A DNA stretch of 19,733 nucleotides from Lactobacillaceae bacterium AF64-9pH9TA. Its GTDB lineage: Bacteria > Bacillota > Bacilli > Lactobacillales > Lactobacillaceae. The stretch is from assembly GCA_027681045.1 (NCBI GenBank), contig JAQDCK010000024.1:1-19733 (forward strand). Direction: 5' to 3'. The position numbers and the translations under genes are program-made. The notes beneath the pieces are model-generated. The model was not told the DNA's origin and did not search any database. It saw only the letters and a program-made list of their open reading frames with translations. This document shows positions 1 to 7,723 of this stretch, in pieces (position 1 is the first letter of the stretch; each line of letters begins with the position of its first letter).

Positions 1-893
1 TAATAGAATTTCTTACCTTTTTTATAATACCGGTTACGATATTGAACATGATCTTTGCCATAATATTCTAGCTTGTTCTTGCCGTAATGACGTAAACCAG
101 TTACTGCGTCACCATTGCTACCAAAGTAATACCACTTATTTCCATTTCCCTGACTAGCATAACGATTACGATACTGAACATGATCTTTGCCATAATATTC
201 TAGCTTATTATGGCCGTAATGACGTAAGCCGGTAACTGCGTCACCATTGCTATCAAAGTAATACCACTTATTTCCCTGACTAGCATAACGATTACGATAC
301 TGAACATGATCTTTGCCGTAATATTTTAGCTTGTTATTACTGTAGTGTCGTAGACCAGTGACAGGTTGTCCATCATTACCGTAATTTTGGTTGGCGGAAC
401 TCGAAACAGCCTTGGTGGTTGTACTTGAGGTAGCAGTTACTGCTCGACTAGTGTTTGAGTTGGCAGTTTTGCTGTCCGCTTGACTGTGGATACTCGAAGC
501 AGCCTTGGTGGTTGTACTTGAGGTAGCGGTTGCTGCTTGGCCCTGATTTTGGGCAGAAGAAGAGGCAGCCGTCGATTCCGTGGTGGTTTCTTGACTGCCG
601 TTGTCAGTTGCCGCGGGCGTTTCTGCAGTCTTGCCTGCATCTGCATTGGTATAATTGCCTTCTGTCTGCTCGGTACTTTCCGTGCCGGCAGCTTTTTCCG
701 CTGTATTCGTCTGCGTCTGGGCTGCTTGTTCGCTAGCAGTCGTGGTATCAGCCTTTACTTGGCTGCCCGCGCCACTAGCCCAGAACATAGTCATCCCAAG
801 AAACACAGACGTCATACCTACGCTAAGCTTTCTTAAGGACCATCTTTGCTTTTCGCTAGATGGTTCATTCATCATTTTCTTTCTTGAATTCAT
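1..893 (-). CDS. YSIRK-type secreted surface protein with cell-wall/glucan-binding-like repeats (partial, C-terminus outside window)
   Basis: An open frame of 297 codons runs from ATG at 893 to the left edge without a stop. The N-terminus has a charged region followed by RWSLRKLSVGMTSVFLG, a clear YSIRK-G/S signal peptide, with likely cleavage after VKA at about residue 48. Residues 49-170 are a Thr/Ser/Gln/Ala-rich linker containing a duplicated STTTKA segment. From about residue 172 tandem units of 42-44 residues follow, with motifs such as NKWYYF, NGDAVTGLRHYG and LEYYGKDHVQYRNRY. Aromatic/Gly repeats of this kind resemble the glucan/choline-binding repeat superfamily. AGGAG lies 12 nt before the ATG. 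YSIRK signals usually direct secretion at the septum, and the repeats suggest carbohydrate or wall binding. Any enzymatic domain or LPXTG anchor would lie outside the window, so the exact function is unknown. Confidence 0.85.
   Translation of the reverse strand, partial: MNSRKKMMNEPSSEKQRWSLRKLSVGMTSVFLGMTMFWASGAGSQVKADTTTASEQAAQTQTNTAEKAAGTESTEQTEGNYTNADAGKTAETPAATDNGSQETTTESTAASSSAQNQGQAATATSSTTTKAASSIHSQADSKTANSNTSRAVTATSSTTTKAVSSSANQNYGNDGQPVTGLRHYSNNKLKYYGKDHVQYRNRYASQGNKWYYFDSNGDAVTGLRHYGHNKLEYYGKDHVQYRNRYASQGNGNKWYYFGSNGDAVTGLRHYGKNKLEYYGKDHVQYRNRYYKKGKKFY
30..380 (-). repeat. Tandem 42-44-residue coding repeats in the surface protein
   Basis: The near-identical block GAACATGATCTTTGCC (plus-strand sense) recurs at about 44, 176 and 302, giving periods of 132 and 126 nt. 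The 6-nt difference is an extra Gly-Asn pair (GNGN versus GN) before KWYYF. Identity is high at DNA level, which implies recent duplication or homogenisation. The array continues past the left edge. Confidence 0.85.
400..536 (-). repeat. Duplicated Ser/Thr-rich linker segment
   Basis: The segments at 400-443 and 493-536 are near-identical, offset by 93 nt (31 codons), with only about three mismatches. Both encode the TATSSTTTKA-type linker of the surface protein. This is an in-frame duplication within the low-complexity spacer. Confidence 0.75.
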
Positions 894-952
894 ACCTTGA
901 TGCGTCTCCTAATTTTTCCTAAGAAATCATTTGCGTATACTAATACACCGTA

Positions 953-979
953 ATTATATAACTGGCATTCTTTATTCAA
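953..979 (-). promoter_or_regulatory. Candidate promoter of the YSIRK surface protein
   Basis: On the minus strand TTGAAT (979-974) and TATAAT (958-953) are separated by 15 bp, a little short. The predicted start lies about 50 nt before the ATG at 893. The site sits next to, and perhaps inside, the left end of the IS982-family remnant. Confidence 0.45.
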
Positions 980-1000
980 AAACATAAAGGAGCCCTTACA

Positions 1001-1288
1001 ATGTTGAACCAACTACAGATTAAACGTTATTGCCACCGTTTGCAAGTAGAATTTAGAACTTTGTCGAAAATATGCAAGAAACTTTATTACAAGTACGCCC
1101 CATCTCGGTTAACTGACCGCCGCAATGCCAGTCTGGTAAAGGTTCCAGACTACGAAATCATTACATTACTTGTCTGGCAAGCTGAAGAAGGTATATCTTC
1201 TCAGCGCAGATTTGCCCGTTGCTGGGGTCAAAAAGCAATACAGCTGCTCAACTATTTTTTACCCAAAGGATCGGTAATTAGCCTATAA
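1001..1288 (+). pseudogene. IS982-family transposase remnant (N-terminal part, disrupted)
   Basis: The 95-codon frame starts at ATG 1001 after a good AAAGGAG site. Residues 1-75 have the look of an IS982-family transposase N-terminus: YKYAPSRLTDRRNASLVKV, then a segment ending in WQAEEGISSQRRFARC. The family's enzymes are usually near 290-300 residues, and the catalytic DDE-type domain is missing. After RRFARCW the sequence switches abruptly to KAIQLLNYFLPKGSVISL and stops. This could be the transposase's own C-terminal tail joined by an internal deletion, or unrelated sequence. It cannot be active. No matching terminal inverted repeat pair was found. IS982 assignment is from memory of family motifs. 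Confidence 0.7.
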
Positions 1289-1366
1289 TTTTAGTTAAAC
1301 CGGCTGAAAAAAGAGCCTTTGCAAGCCAACTTGTGCTAGGCTTGTGAATGCGAAAGGAAGATTCAT

Positions 1367-2284
1367 ATGGCAAGAATGTCGCGCAGACAGTACCAAGAAA
1401 GACAAGAACAAACCGCGCAAAAAAAGACGCGGCAGCCAAACCCTAATTCCGTTCCCCGCCTGGACACTGACGGGGCTTCAAGAAGCGAGCAGAAGGTCCG
1501 GCTCAACTTCTGGCAGATCTTCGCTGACCGCCCATACGTCACGGTCATCATGATCGGCCTGGCCATCTTCTGCATCCTGGCCAAGTGGTGGATCGGCCTG
1601 GCCATCATTATCATCTTGACCATCGCCGGTATCTTCGTGATTGGCCGCTCTCACCACCCTAACCGGGTCCTCAGTCTGGAATTCAAGCTCAAGGCCTCCC
1701 GCAAGCTGAGCATGATCAAGGCCCTGCAGCTTTTGGGTTCAACCATCATGTTCCTGGCCGCCTACATGCGTCAGATCGTCAGCGTTGACTTCTCCAGCGC
1801 CGGGGCGACTGACAGCCTGACGGTCATCCAGAACATGCTCTCTAATCAGGGGACCTTTGGCCAGCAAGGGTCCTACTTCTTAAACCTCTTCAACCAGCTG
1901 ACCGGGGGCTCACTTTGGGGGACCTACCGCTATGCCACCAACAGCTCGCAGATGATGAACTCCACGGCCGGCACCATGATCATCCTCTGGATCTTCCTTT
2001 TGATGATCGCCCCGGCCTTCTGCGTTTTGTCCCAGTTCTTCAGAGAGCCTTACTCCCGGCACGTGATGACAGTGGCCTCCTTGATCGCCACCATCTCCTT
2101 TGCCTTGACGCCAACTTTGATGAACCGCTGGGTCATCTCATACGCCGTAGAAAACCAGATGAGCCAGGCAGCAGCGGAAAGCGCTGTCCAAGTCGGCGGT
2201 ATGGTCTACCCGGCCATCATCTCCGCCGTCTTCGTCTTTATCCTGGCTATATACCGGGAAATCAAACGTGATGTATTTGAATAG
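1367..2284 (+). CDS. Six-helix membrane protein of unknown function
   Basis: The protein has 305 residues, with ATG 1367 preceded by AAAGGAAG at a 6-nt spacing. The first 45 residues are a charged, Arg/Gln/Lys-rich cytoplasmic tail. Hydrophobic segments lie at roughly 56-76, 77-95, 117-137, 200-225, 232-254 and 274-297. A Ser/Thr/Asn/Gln-rich hydrophilic stretch (about 138-200) between helices 3 and 4 is probably extracytoplasmic. I do not recognise the family and see no catalytic motif, ATP-binding site or transporter signature. GC-rich codon use matches the resident genes, so it looks native rather than part of the neighbouring IS remnant. It stands alone, closed by a strong terminator. Confidence 0.85.
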   Translation: MARMSRRQYQERQEQTAQKKTRQPNPNSVPRLDTDGASRSEQKVRLNFWQIFADRPYVTVIMIGLAIFCILAKWWIGLAIIIILTIAGIFVIGRSHHPNRVLSLEFKLKASRKLSMIKALQLLGSTIMFLAAYMRQIVSVDFSSAGATDSLTVIQNMLSNQGTFGQQGSYFLNLFNQLTGGSLWGTYRYATNSSQMMNSTAGTMIILWIFLLMIAPAFCVLSQFFREPYSRHVMTVASLIATISFALTPTLMNRWVISYAVENQMSQAAAESAVQVGGMVYPAIISAVFVFILAIYREIKRDVFE

Positions 2285-2289
2285 CAATG

Positions 2290-2324
2290 AAAAAAGCTTC
2301 AGTATTGCTCTACTGAAGCTTTTT
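2290..2324. terminator. Bidirectional rho-independent terminator
   Basis: A near-perfect hairpin, AAAAAGCTTCAGTA / TACTGAAGCTTTTT with a 6-nt loop, lies between convergent genes. It has T-rich tails on both strands, so it can serve the gene ending at 2284 and the minus gene ending at 2340. Confidence 0.92.
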
Positions 2325-2339
2325 CGTTTGATTCTAAAT

Positions 2340-2579
2340 CTATTTTGTCAAAAAAATCCAAAGCAGGTTGACTGCCAGCAAAACAGCTGCCGTGCATCCC
2401 TTCCACAAATTGTATTTCTCTGCCGGCGCCTTCTTGTTCACCAGGTACTCCATGCCAAAGCCGCAGACCAGGTTTAAAGCCAGCATGACCAGGCGGTACT
2501 GCAGCGTTCCCCAGCTGCTCAGCAAATTTAGCAGAGCCAGCAGGGTAAAGACGATTGTCACGTAATATTTTCTCAACAT
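2340..2579 (-). CDS. Small hydrophobic membrane protein, unknown
   Basis: This is a 79-residue protein from ATG 2579, with AGAGAGGG about 7 nt upstream. Three hydrophobic stretches lie at roughly 5-22, 28-46 and 58-77, with a short Lys-rich loop (NKKAPAEKY) between the second and third. No family recognised. It lies downstream of the macro-domain gene on the same strand, about 100 bp away, with no clear terminator between, so cotranscription is possible. An A+T-rich stretch with TATAAA at 2617-2612 could also be its own -10. The good ribosome binding site and terminator support a real gene. Confidence 0.7.
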   Translation of the reverse strand: MLRKYYVTIVFTLLALLNLLSSWGTLQYRLVMLALNLVCGFGMEYLVNKKAPAEKYNLWKGCTAAVLLAVNLLWIFLTK

Positions 2580-2676
2580 CTTCTATCCCTCTCTTGTAAG
2601 CAAAAATATAATTTATACCATTTTTAAATTAGTATTAGCTTAAATCGTTATGAAAGAGATGTCAATCTGAATTTTC

Positions 2677-3177
2677 CTAACCTAGCAATTTCTGGTACAA
2701 GGCGTAAGTCCGGGCGTCGTAGGCCACCATGATTACCCGCATTTCGTAATCCTTGTGTTCTCTCAGCCACTTGCGGACCTCACCGAAGGCCACCTTGCTG
2801 GCCGCGTCCAGCGGATAGCCATAGACCCCGGTTGAAATCGCGGAAAAAGCGACCGAGTGCAGGCGATTTTCCTTGGCCACCCGCAGGCTGTTTCTGTAGC
2901 AGGCCGCCAAAAGCAGGGGATCGCTGTGTGAACCCGAGTAAACCGGCCCGACAGTATGGATGATGTACTTAGCCGGCAGCTTAAAGCCTGGCGTGATCTT
3001 TGCCTCACCCGTCTCGCAGCTGCCCAGGGCCCGGCAGGCCTCATTCAATTTAGGTCCCGCTGCCCGGTGGATGGCCCCGTCGACGCCACCACCGCCCCGC
3101 AGTTCCCGGTTAGCCGCGTTGACGATCGCGTCCACCTTCAAAGTCGTGATATCCCCTTGCCAGATTTCTAAATTCAT
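2677..3177 (-). CDS. Macro-domain protein, probable O-acetyl-ADP-ribose deacetylase / ADP-ribosyl hydrolase
   Basis: The 166-residue protein is a single macro domain of the MacroD/YmdB type. Key elements are GDIT (8-11), NAAN at 20-23, GGGGVDGAIHRAAGP with D33 in the catalytic position, the GPVY strand, and the phosphate-binding loop STGVYGYP (115-122). Enzymes with this pattern hydrolyse O-acetyl-ADP-ribose and can remove mono-ADP-ribose from acidic residues or nucleic-acid ends; it should be cytoplasmic. Its ATG shares one base with the TAA of the upstream phosphatase gene (TAATG at 3179-3175), so the two are almost certainly translationally coupled. Length and residues are complete. The in vivo substrate cannot be told from sequence. 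Confidence 0.93.
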   Translation of the reverse strand: MNLEIWQGDITTLKVDAIVNAANRELRGGGGVDGAIHRAAGPKLNEACRALGSCETGEAKITPGFKLPAKYIIHTVGPVYSGSHSDPLLLAACYRNSLRVAKENRLHSVAFSAISTGVYGYPLDAASKVAFGEVRKWLREHKDYEMRVIMVAYDARTYALYQKLLG

Positions 3178-3959
3178 TAGTCCGTCTCTTCCTCCTCTAA
3201 GTACATTTCCCGGAACTTTTCCAAATCAGCCTGCTTAAAGCCCAGTTTTCTGGTAAAAAATTTGTCAAAACTGCCCCAGCCCTGCCGGATAGTCTCCGTG
3301 ATCCCTTTAACCGCGGGTCCTTCGCCCCGGGTCACGTTCATCTTCGCAATCACCTGCGACAGCTTCTCATTAGTCGGGTGCTGCTTCTCAATGGAAAAAT
3401 CGTACAATTCATCCGTCAGCAAATAGTCCTCCGCGATCGTCTTGTCATCCACGCCCAGGGCCATCAAGATCAAAATACTGATGATCCCCGTCCGGTCCTT
3501 CCCGGCCGCGCAGTGGTAGACCAAGGCTTGGTCCTCCGGCAATTTCAGCAGCTCCTCAAAGACCCGCTTGATCCCCTCTTCTGAATGCTCATTTAACAAA
3601 ACCTGCTGGTAGATCTTGGGCAGGTAGTCGTCAAATTCCGGCAGATGGTGAAAAAGGCGCAAGAAAGGATGGGCCTGGTTGAAGCGGTCCCCTTCAGCAT
3701 AAAGGCCAATATTCACAAAACGGACCCCCGGCCAGAGCAGGTCGGGATAGGACCGCTGCTCCCGGCTGGACCGCAGGTCACAGTCCACCGTAATACGCAG
3801 GTTGGCCAGCTTGACCCGGTCCCTGGCCGACATCTCATTTAAAGCCGCCGACCGGTAGATCTTCCGCCACTTGACCCGGCGGCCGTCCAAGCCTTGATAA
3901 CCGCCCAGGTCACGAAAGTTGACCGGCATGTCCAGTTCAATCACCCTTTGCATCTCCAT
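3177..3959 (-). CDS. Tyr_phosphatase3-family protein tyrosine / lipid phosphatase (paralogue 2)
   Basis: A Cys-based phosphatase of the LipA-like group (Pfam Tyr_phosphatase3). It has the N-terminal NFRDLGGY signature (14-21) and the P-loop HCAAGKDRTG with nucleophile C150 and R156, plus a DCDLRS motif near 59-64. I chose ATG 3959 (260 residues) because AGAGGG lies 7 nt upstream. A longer frame to a TTG at 3989 includes that site and lacks its own. Known relatives dephosphorylate phosphotyrosine and sometimes phosphoinositides. There is no signal peptide, so it is probably cytoplasmic. It is coupled to the macro-domain gene, is a paralogue of the 4071-4829 product, and has its own strong promoter. 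Confidence 0.9.
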   Translation of the reverse strand: MEMQRVIELDMPVNFRDLGGYQGLDGRRVKWRKIYRSAALNEMSARDRVKLANLRITVDCDLRSSREQRSYPDLLWPGVRFVNIGLYAEGDRFNQAHPFLRLFHHLPEFDDYLPKIYQQVLLNEHSEEGIKRVFEELLKLPEDQALVYHCAAGKDRTGIISILILMALGVDDKTIAEDYLLTDELYDFSIEKQHPTNEKLSQVIAKMNVTRGEGPAVKGITETIRQGWGSFDKFFTRKLGFKQADLEKFREMYLEEEETD

Positions 3960-4007
3960 CCTGCATCCCTCTTTTCCAAAAATCCGCAAAAAACTCTTCT
4001 CCCTTCA

Positions 4008-4036
4008 ATTTTAGTTTTCCCGGAATTTTTTGGCAA
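4008..4036 (-). promoter_or_regulatory. Promoter of the phosphatase/macro-domain operon
   Basis: Minus-strand TTGCCA (4036-4031), a 17-bp spacer and TAAAAT (4013-4008), with a predicted 5' leader of about 40 nt. The -35 overlaps the T-tract of the upstream terminator, so the two transcription units abut. Confidence 0.75.
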
Positions 4037-4065
4037 AAAAATCGCCCCAGCTTAAGCCGGAGCGA
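4035..4065 (-). terminator. Rho-independent terminator of the glpK-phosphatase unit
   Basis: On the minus strand a 10-bp stem (TCGCTCCGGC / GCTGGGGCGA, with G-T pairs) with a TTAA loop is followed by seven T's. It starts only a few bases after the stop of the 4071-4829 gene. Confidence 0.88.
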
Positions 4066-4070
4066 AAATC

Positions 4071-4829
4071 TTATTCCAAAAACTTGTCCCTAAGCCGGTC
4101 CAAGTCTCCTTGGCCAAAGCCCAGGCTGGCAAAGTAGCGGTCAAAGCCGCCCCAGGTCTGCCTGATCGTTTCCGTAATCCCGTAAAAAGCCGTCTGGCTT
4201 ACCTGGGTCTGGTTCATCTTGGCAATCTGCTGGCCCAGACGGTCGTTTTCATCTGCCTCGTCCCAGTCCCGGCTATATTCCCGGCTGAGCAGGTAGTCCC
4301 GCAGGATCTCCCGATCTTCCAGGCCTAGGGCCATCAACACGATCACCGACACCATCCCTGTCCGGTCCTTGCCCATGGAGCAGTGGTAGAGCAAGGCCTC
4401 ATCATCTTCCAGGGCCAGCATTTCCTTAAAAATCTTCCGCATCACCAGGCCCGTTCTGGGGGCGACAAGGTTCTGCTGGTAAACCATGGCCAGGTAGGAT
4501 AATTTAGGCAGCTTGCCCGAATACTTCTCCCAGGCGGCCTCAGCTTCTTCCTCTTCATCCCCGCTCTCGCTGTAAAAGTGGGCGTCGATCAGTTTAGCCC
4601 CCGGCCAAAGCTTGTCCGGGAAGTTGTCCTGCTCATGCCGGGAGCGCAGATCGCAGTCCACCACAATCTTCCGCCGGGCCAGTTCCGCCTGGTCCGCCTT
4701 GGTCAAGTGGCTGAGTGACCCCGACCGGTAAAGCCGGCCCCACTTGACAGTCCGGCCGTCCTGGCTGACGTAGCCGCCCAAATCCCGGCAGTTGTAGCCG
4801 GCCTCTAACTTTACGATCCGCTTTGGCAT
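4071..4829 (-). CDS. Tyr_phosphatase3-family protein tyrosine / lipid phosphatase (paralogue 1)
   Basis: The 252-residue protein starts at ATG 4829, with GAAGGG about 8 nt upstream. It has the family features in order: NCRDLGGY (13-20), a DCDLRSRHEQ segment (58-67), and the P-loop HCSMGKDRTG with C150 and R156. The same landmarks and the conserved C-terminal GITETIRQ/WGGFD segment show it is a paralogue of the adjacent 3177-3959 product. An acidic insert (DEEEEAEAAWE, about 91-101) distinguishes it. It begins 32 nt after glpK with no terminator between, so it is probably read from the glpK transcript. Substrate unknown: protein tyrosine phosphate or a phospholipid head group are both plausible for the family. 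Confidence 0.9.
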   Translation of the reverse strand: MPKRIVKLEAGYNCRDLGGYVSQDGRTVKWGRLYRSGSLSHLTKADQAELARRKIVVDCDLRSRHEQDNFPDKLWPGAKLIDAHFYSESGDEEEEAEAAWEKYSGKLPKLSYLAMVYQQNLVAPRTGLVMRKIFKEMLALEDDEALLYHCSMGKDRTGMVSVIVLMALGLEDREILRDYLLSREYSRDWDEADENDRLGQQIAKMNQTQVSQTAFYGITETIRQTWGGFDRYFASLGFGQGDLDRLRDKFLE

Positions 4830-4861
4830 TTTTATCCCTTCATTCTGTTAAACGTTAAAAA

Positions 4862-6373
<1,512 letters not shown>

Positions 6374-6434
6374 TTAATCCTTTTAAACTTATCCTTTTTC
6401 TTGCTTTACTTACTGCTTTTCCGCCATCTTTTTG

Positions 6435-6448
6435 CGAAAACGCTTACC
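6435..6448 (-). promoter_or_regulatory. Probable CcpA cre site for glpK
   Basis: Minus-strand GGTAAGCGTTTTCG matches the consensus TGWAANCGNTNWCA at 12 of 14 positions. It lies directly downstream of a candidate -10 (TAAAAT, 6454-6449), a place where CcpA would repress initiation in preferred sugars. Confidence 0.7.
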
Positions 6449-6477
6449 ATTTTAGTCTAAGCCAGTTTGTGAAAAAA
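6449..6477 (-). promoter_or_regulatory. Candidate glpK promoter
   Basis: TAAAAT at 6454-6449 immediately precedes the cre-like site on the minus strand. The region 17 bp upstream is only TTTTTT-like, so the -35 is weak. An alternative TTGCTT-N16-TAGACT pair overlaps it. Confidence 0.45.
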
Positions 6478-6528
6478 GCAAGCCAAAAGGACCTAGTCTT
6501 TAGATTATTATTTTTCCGCCTTTTAGTT

Positions 6529-6534
6529 TATAAT
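6529..6534 (+). promoter_or_regulatory. -10 element of gatD
   Basis: A perfect TATAAT lies 36 nt before the chosen ATG. The -35 (around TTATTA at 6505-6510, 18-bp spacer) is weak. Confidence 0.6.
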
Positions 6535-6569
6535 CAGTGTAATTGATTACGATAAGGAAGAATTTGACT

Positions 6570-7238
6570 ATGGCTGATAATTTGATTCGCATTGCCTACC
6601 TCTACGAAGACTTGATGAACACCTACGGGGACTCCGGTGACGTCAAGATCCTCCGCTACTTTTTGCAGAAAAAAGGCTACCAGACCCAGATCGACAATAT
6701 CTCCCTGGGCAGCCGGTTCAACGCGGCTGACTACGACTTCGTCTTCTTCGGCGGCGGCCAGGACTATGAACAAAGCATTGTAGCCAAGGACCTGCAGCGC
6801 TTCAAGGACACCCTGAACGACTACATCCAGGCCGGCAACCCCATGCTGGCCATCTGCGGGGGCTATGAACTGATGGGAACCCACTACAACACCATTTCCG
6901 GGACTAAGATCAAGGGCCTGGGGATCCTGCCCCTGCACACGGAATTTGACCCGGAGAAGCGGATGATCGGCGACACCAAGTACGAAACTGAATGGGGCCC
7001 GACCATCGGCTTTGAAAACCACTCCGGCCAGACCTTCCTGGACGACCGGGAGATGCTCAAGCCTTTCGCCAAGGTAGTCGAAGGCTACGGCAACAACCAT
7101 GAAGAGAAGGAAGACGGAGTCCGCTACAAGAACTTCATCGGTTCCTGGTCCCACGGCCCGATGCTTAAGAACGAGAACGTGGCTAATGTCCTGGTGGACA
7201 TGATTTTGAAGCGGCATGCTGCCCGCGTGGCCCAATAA
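6570..7238 (+). CDS. gatD: Lipid II isoglutaminyl synthase, glutamine amidotransferase subunit GatD
   Basis: A 222-residue CobB/CobQ-like class I glutaminase. The N-terminal YLYEDLMNTYGDSGDV stretch, the nucleophile in AICGGYELMG (C96), and the catalytic His in SWSHGPML (H195) match GatD. It releases ammonia from glutamine, which its partner MurT uses to amidate D-Glu to D-isoglutamine in the lipid II stem peptide; the complex is cytoplasmic. ATG 6570 is chosen because AAGGAAG lies 9 nt upstream; the frame opens earlier at a TTG at 6543 without a ribosome binding site. murT normally lies immediately upstream in the same operon, but here the neighbours are divergent glpK and a terminated 3' end, so the partner must be elsewhere. 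Confidence 0.92.
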   Translation: MADNLIRIAYLYEDLMNTYGDSGDVKILRYFLQKKGYQTQIDNISLGSRFNAADYDFVFFGGGQDYEQSIVAKDLQRFKDTLNDYIQAGNPMLAICGGYELMGTHYNTISGTKIKGLGILPLHTEFDPEKRMIGDTKYETEWGPTIGFENHSGQTFLDDREMLKPFAKVVEGYGNNHEEKEDGVRYKNFIGSWSHGPMLKNENVANVLVDMILKRHAARVAQ

Positions 7239-7249
7239 GACAGCTTTTT

Positions 7250-7279
7250 GACCAGCTTTTGAAGAGCTGGTCTTTTTTT
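7250..7279 (+). terminator. Rho-independent terminator of gatD
   Basis: GACCAGCT / AGCTGGTC, an 8-bp stem with a 7-nt loop, followed by seven T's, 12 nt after the gatD stop. Confidence 0.92.
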
Positions 7280-7282
7280 CGC

Positions 7283-7298
7283 GATTTTTTAAAAAATC
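7283..7298. repeat. 16-bp perfect palindrome upstream of the HTH gene promoter
   Basis: GATTTTTTAAAAAATC is perfectly self-complementary and sits 12 bp upstream of the -35 of the next gene. It could be a regulator site, an UP-like A/T element or a remnant hairpin. Confidence 0.6.
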
Positions 7299-7310
7299 AC
7301 CATTTCACAC

Positions 7311-7338
7311 TTGTGGTATATCACAGATGTGGTATAAT
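7311..7338 (+). promoter_or_regulatory. Strong promoter with 9-bp direct repeats before the HTH gene
   Basis: TTGTGG (7311-7316), a 16-bp spacer and TATAAT (7333-7338) with an extended -10 TGG. The 9-mer TGTGGTATA occurs at 7312-7320 and again at 7328-7336, 16 bp apart and spanning both promoter boxes, so a bound repressor would occlude RNA polymerase. Confidence 0.8.
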
Positions 7339-7362
7339 AATTGTCGTAGGGAAGTGAGAACG

Positions 7363-7599
7363 ATGAAGATCGATATTATTCAATACCTCGACGACAAGCA
7401 CCTGACCATTTACCGGGTGGCGAAAGAGTCGGGCTATGGCTACACTACCCTTCACAAGTCATTTAACAAGCAGCAATCAAATGCGACGTCAATCAACTTG
7501 CGCGATCTCGACGCGATCGCCCGGGCCCAGCACTTGGCGATGTGGCAGGTTCTGCGTGAGCTGGAGAATGATTATCTCAGCGATGACGATGATGACTAA
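7363..7599 (+). CDS. Small Cro/C1-like helix-turn-helix protein
   Basis: The 78-residue protein has an HTH-type core at about residues 13-35 (LTIYRVAKESGYGYTTLHKS) followed by INLRDLDAIARAQHL, typical of XRE/Cro folds. The C-terminus is strongly acidic (SDDDDD). ATG 7363 is chosen with GGAAGTGAG upstream. An earlier in-frame ATG at 7327 lies inside the promoter spacer, upstream of the predicted transcript start, and cannot be used from it. Probable DNA-binding regulator. The 124 bp to clpL has no terminator, so readthrough into clpL is possible, and direct repeats in its own promoter suggest autoregulation. It could instead be an antitoxin-like orphan; no toxin is adjacent. Confidence 0.75.
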   Translation: MKIDIIQYLDDKHLTIYRVAKESGYGYTTLHKSFNKQQSNATSINLRDLDAIARAQHLAMWQVLRELENDYLSDDDDD

Positions 7600-7723
7600 A
7601 CTAAATACGAAGGTTGGTTTAACCGCTGAGCAAGTCCTATTGTGTTGATTTCGATTGATGCAGAAGGGCTTTTTAGTTAGCCAAAAAACCAGCAACTTAT
7701 TTTACTCAGAAAGAGGTAAAATC

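Noticed and set aside
530..900. Overlapping plus-strand frames opposite the surface protein
   Set aside because: Cys/Ser/Phe-rich antisense translations of the Thr/Ala/Gln linker; the minus frame has a signal peptide and repeats.
6534..7235. Long minus-strand open frame of 233 codons
   Set aside because: It is an antisense shadow of gatD, caused by GC-rich third positions; the plus frame has all GatD catalytic motifs and a ribosome site.
7243..7260. TTTGACC followed by a TTTTGAA-like heptad, resembling half of a CtsR box
   Set aside because: It is part of the gatD terminator hairpin, the second heptad does not match, and it lies far upstream of clpL.
7671..7695. GGCT...AGCC hairpin followed by A's before clpL
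   Set aside because: Only a 4-bp stem with no T-run on the plus strand, so it is not a terminator separating the HTH gene from clpL.
7655..7723. Longer clpL start at TTG 7655
   Set aside because: No ribosome binding site; AAAGAGGT lies inside this extension, 6 nt before ATG 7724.
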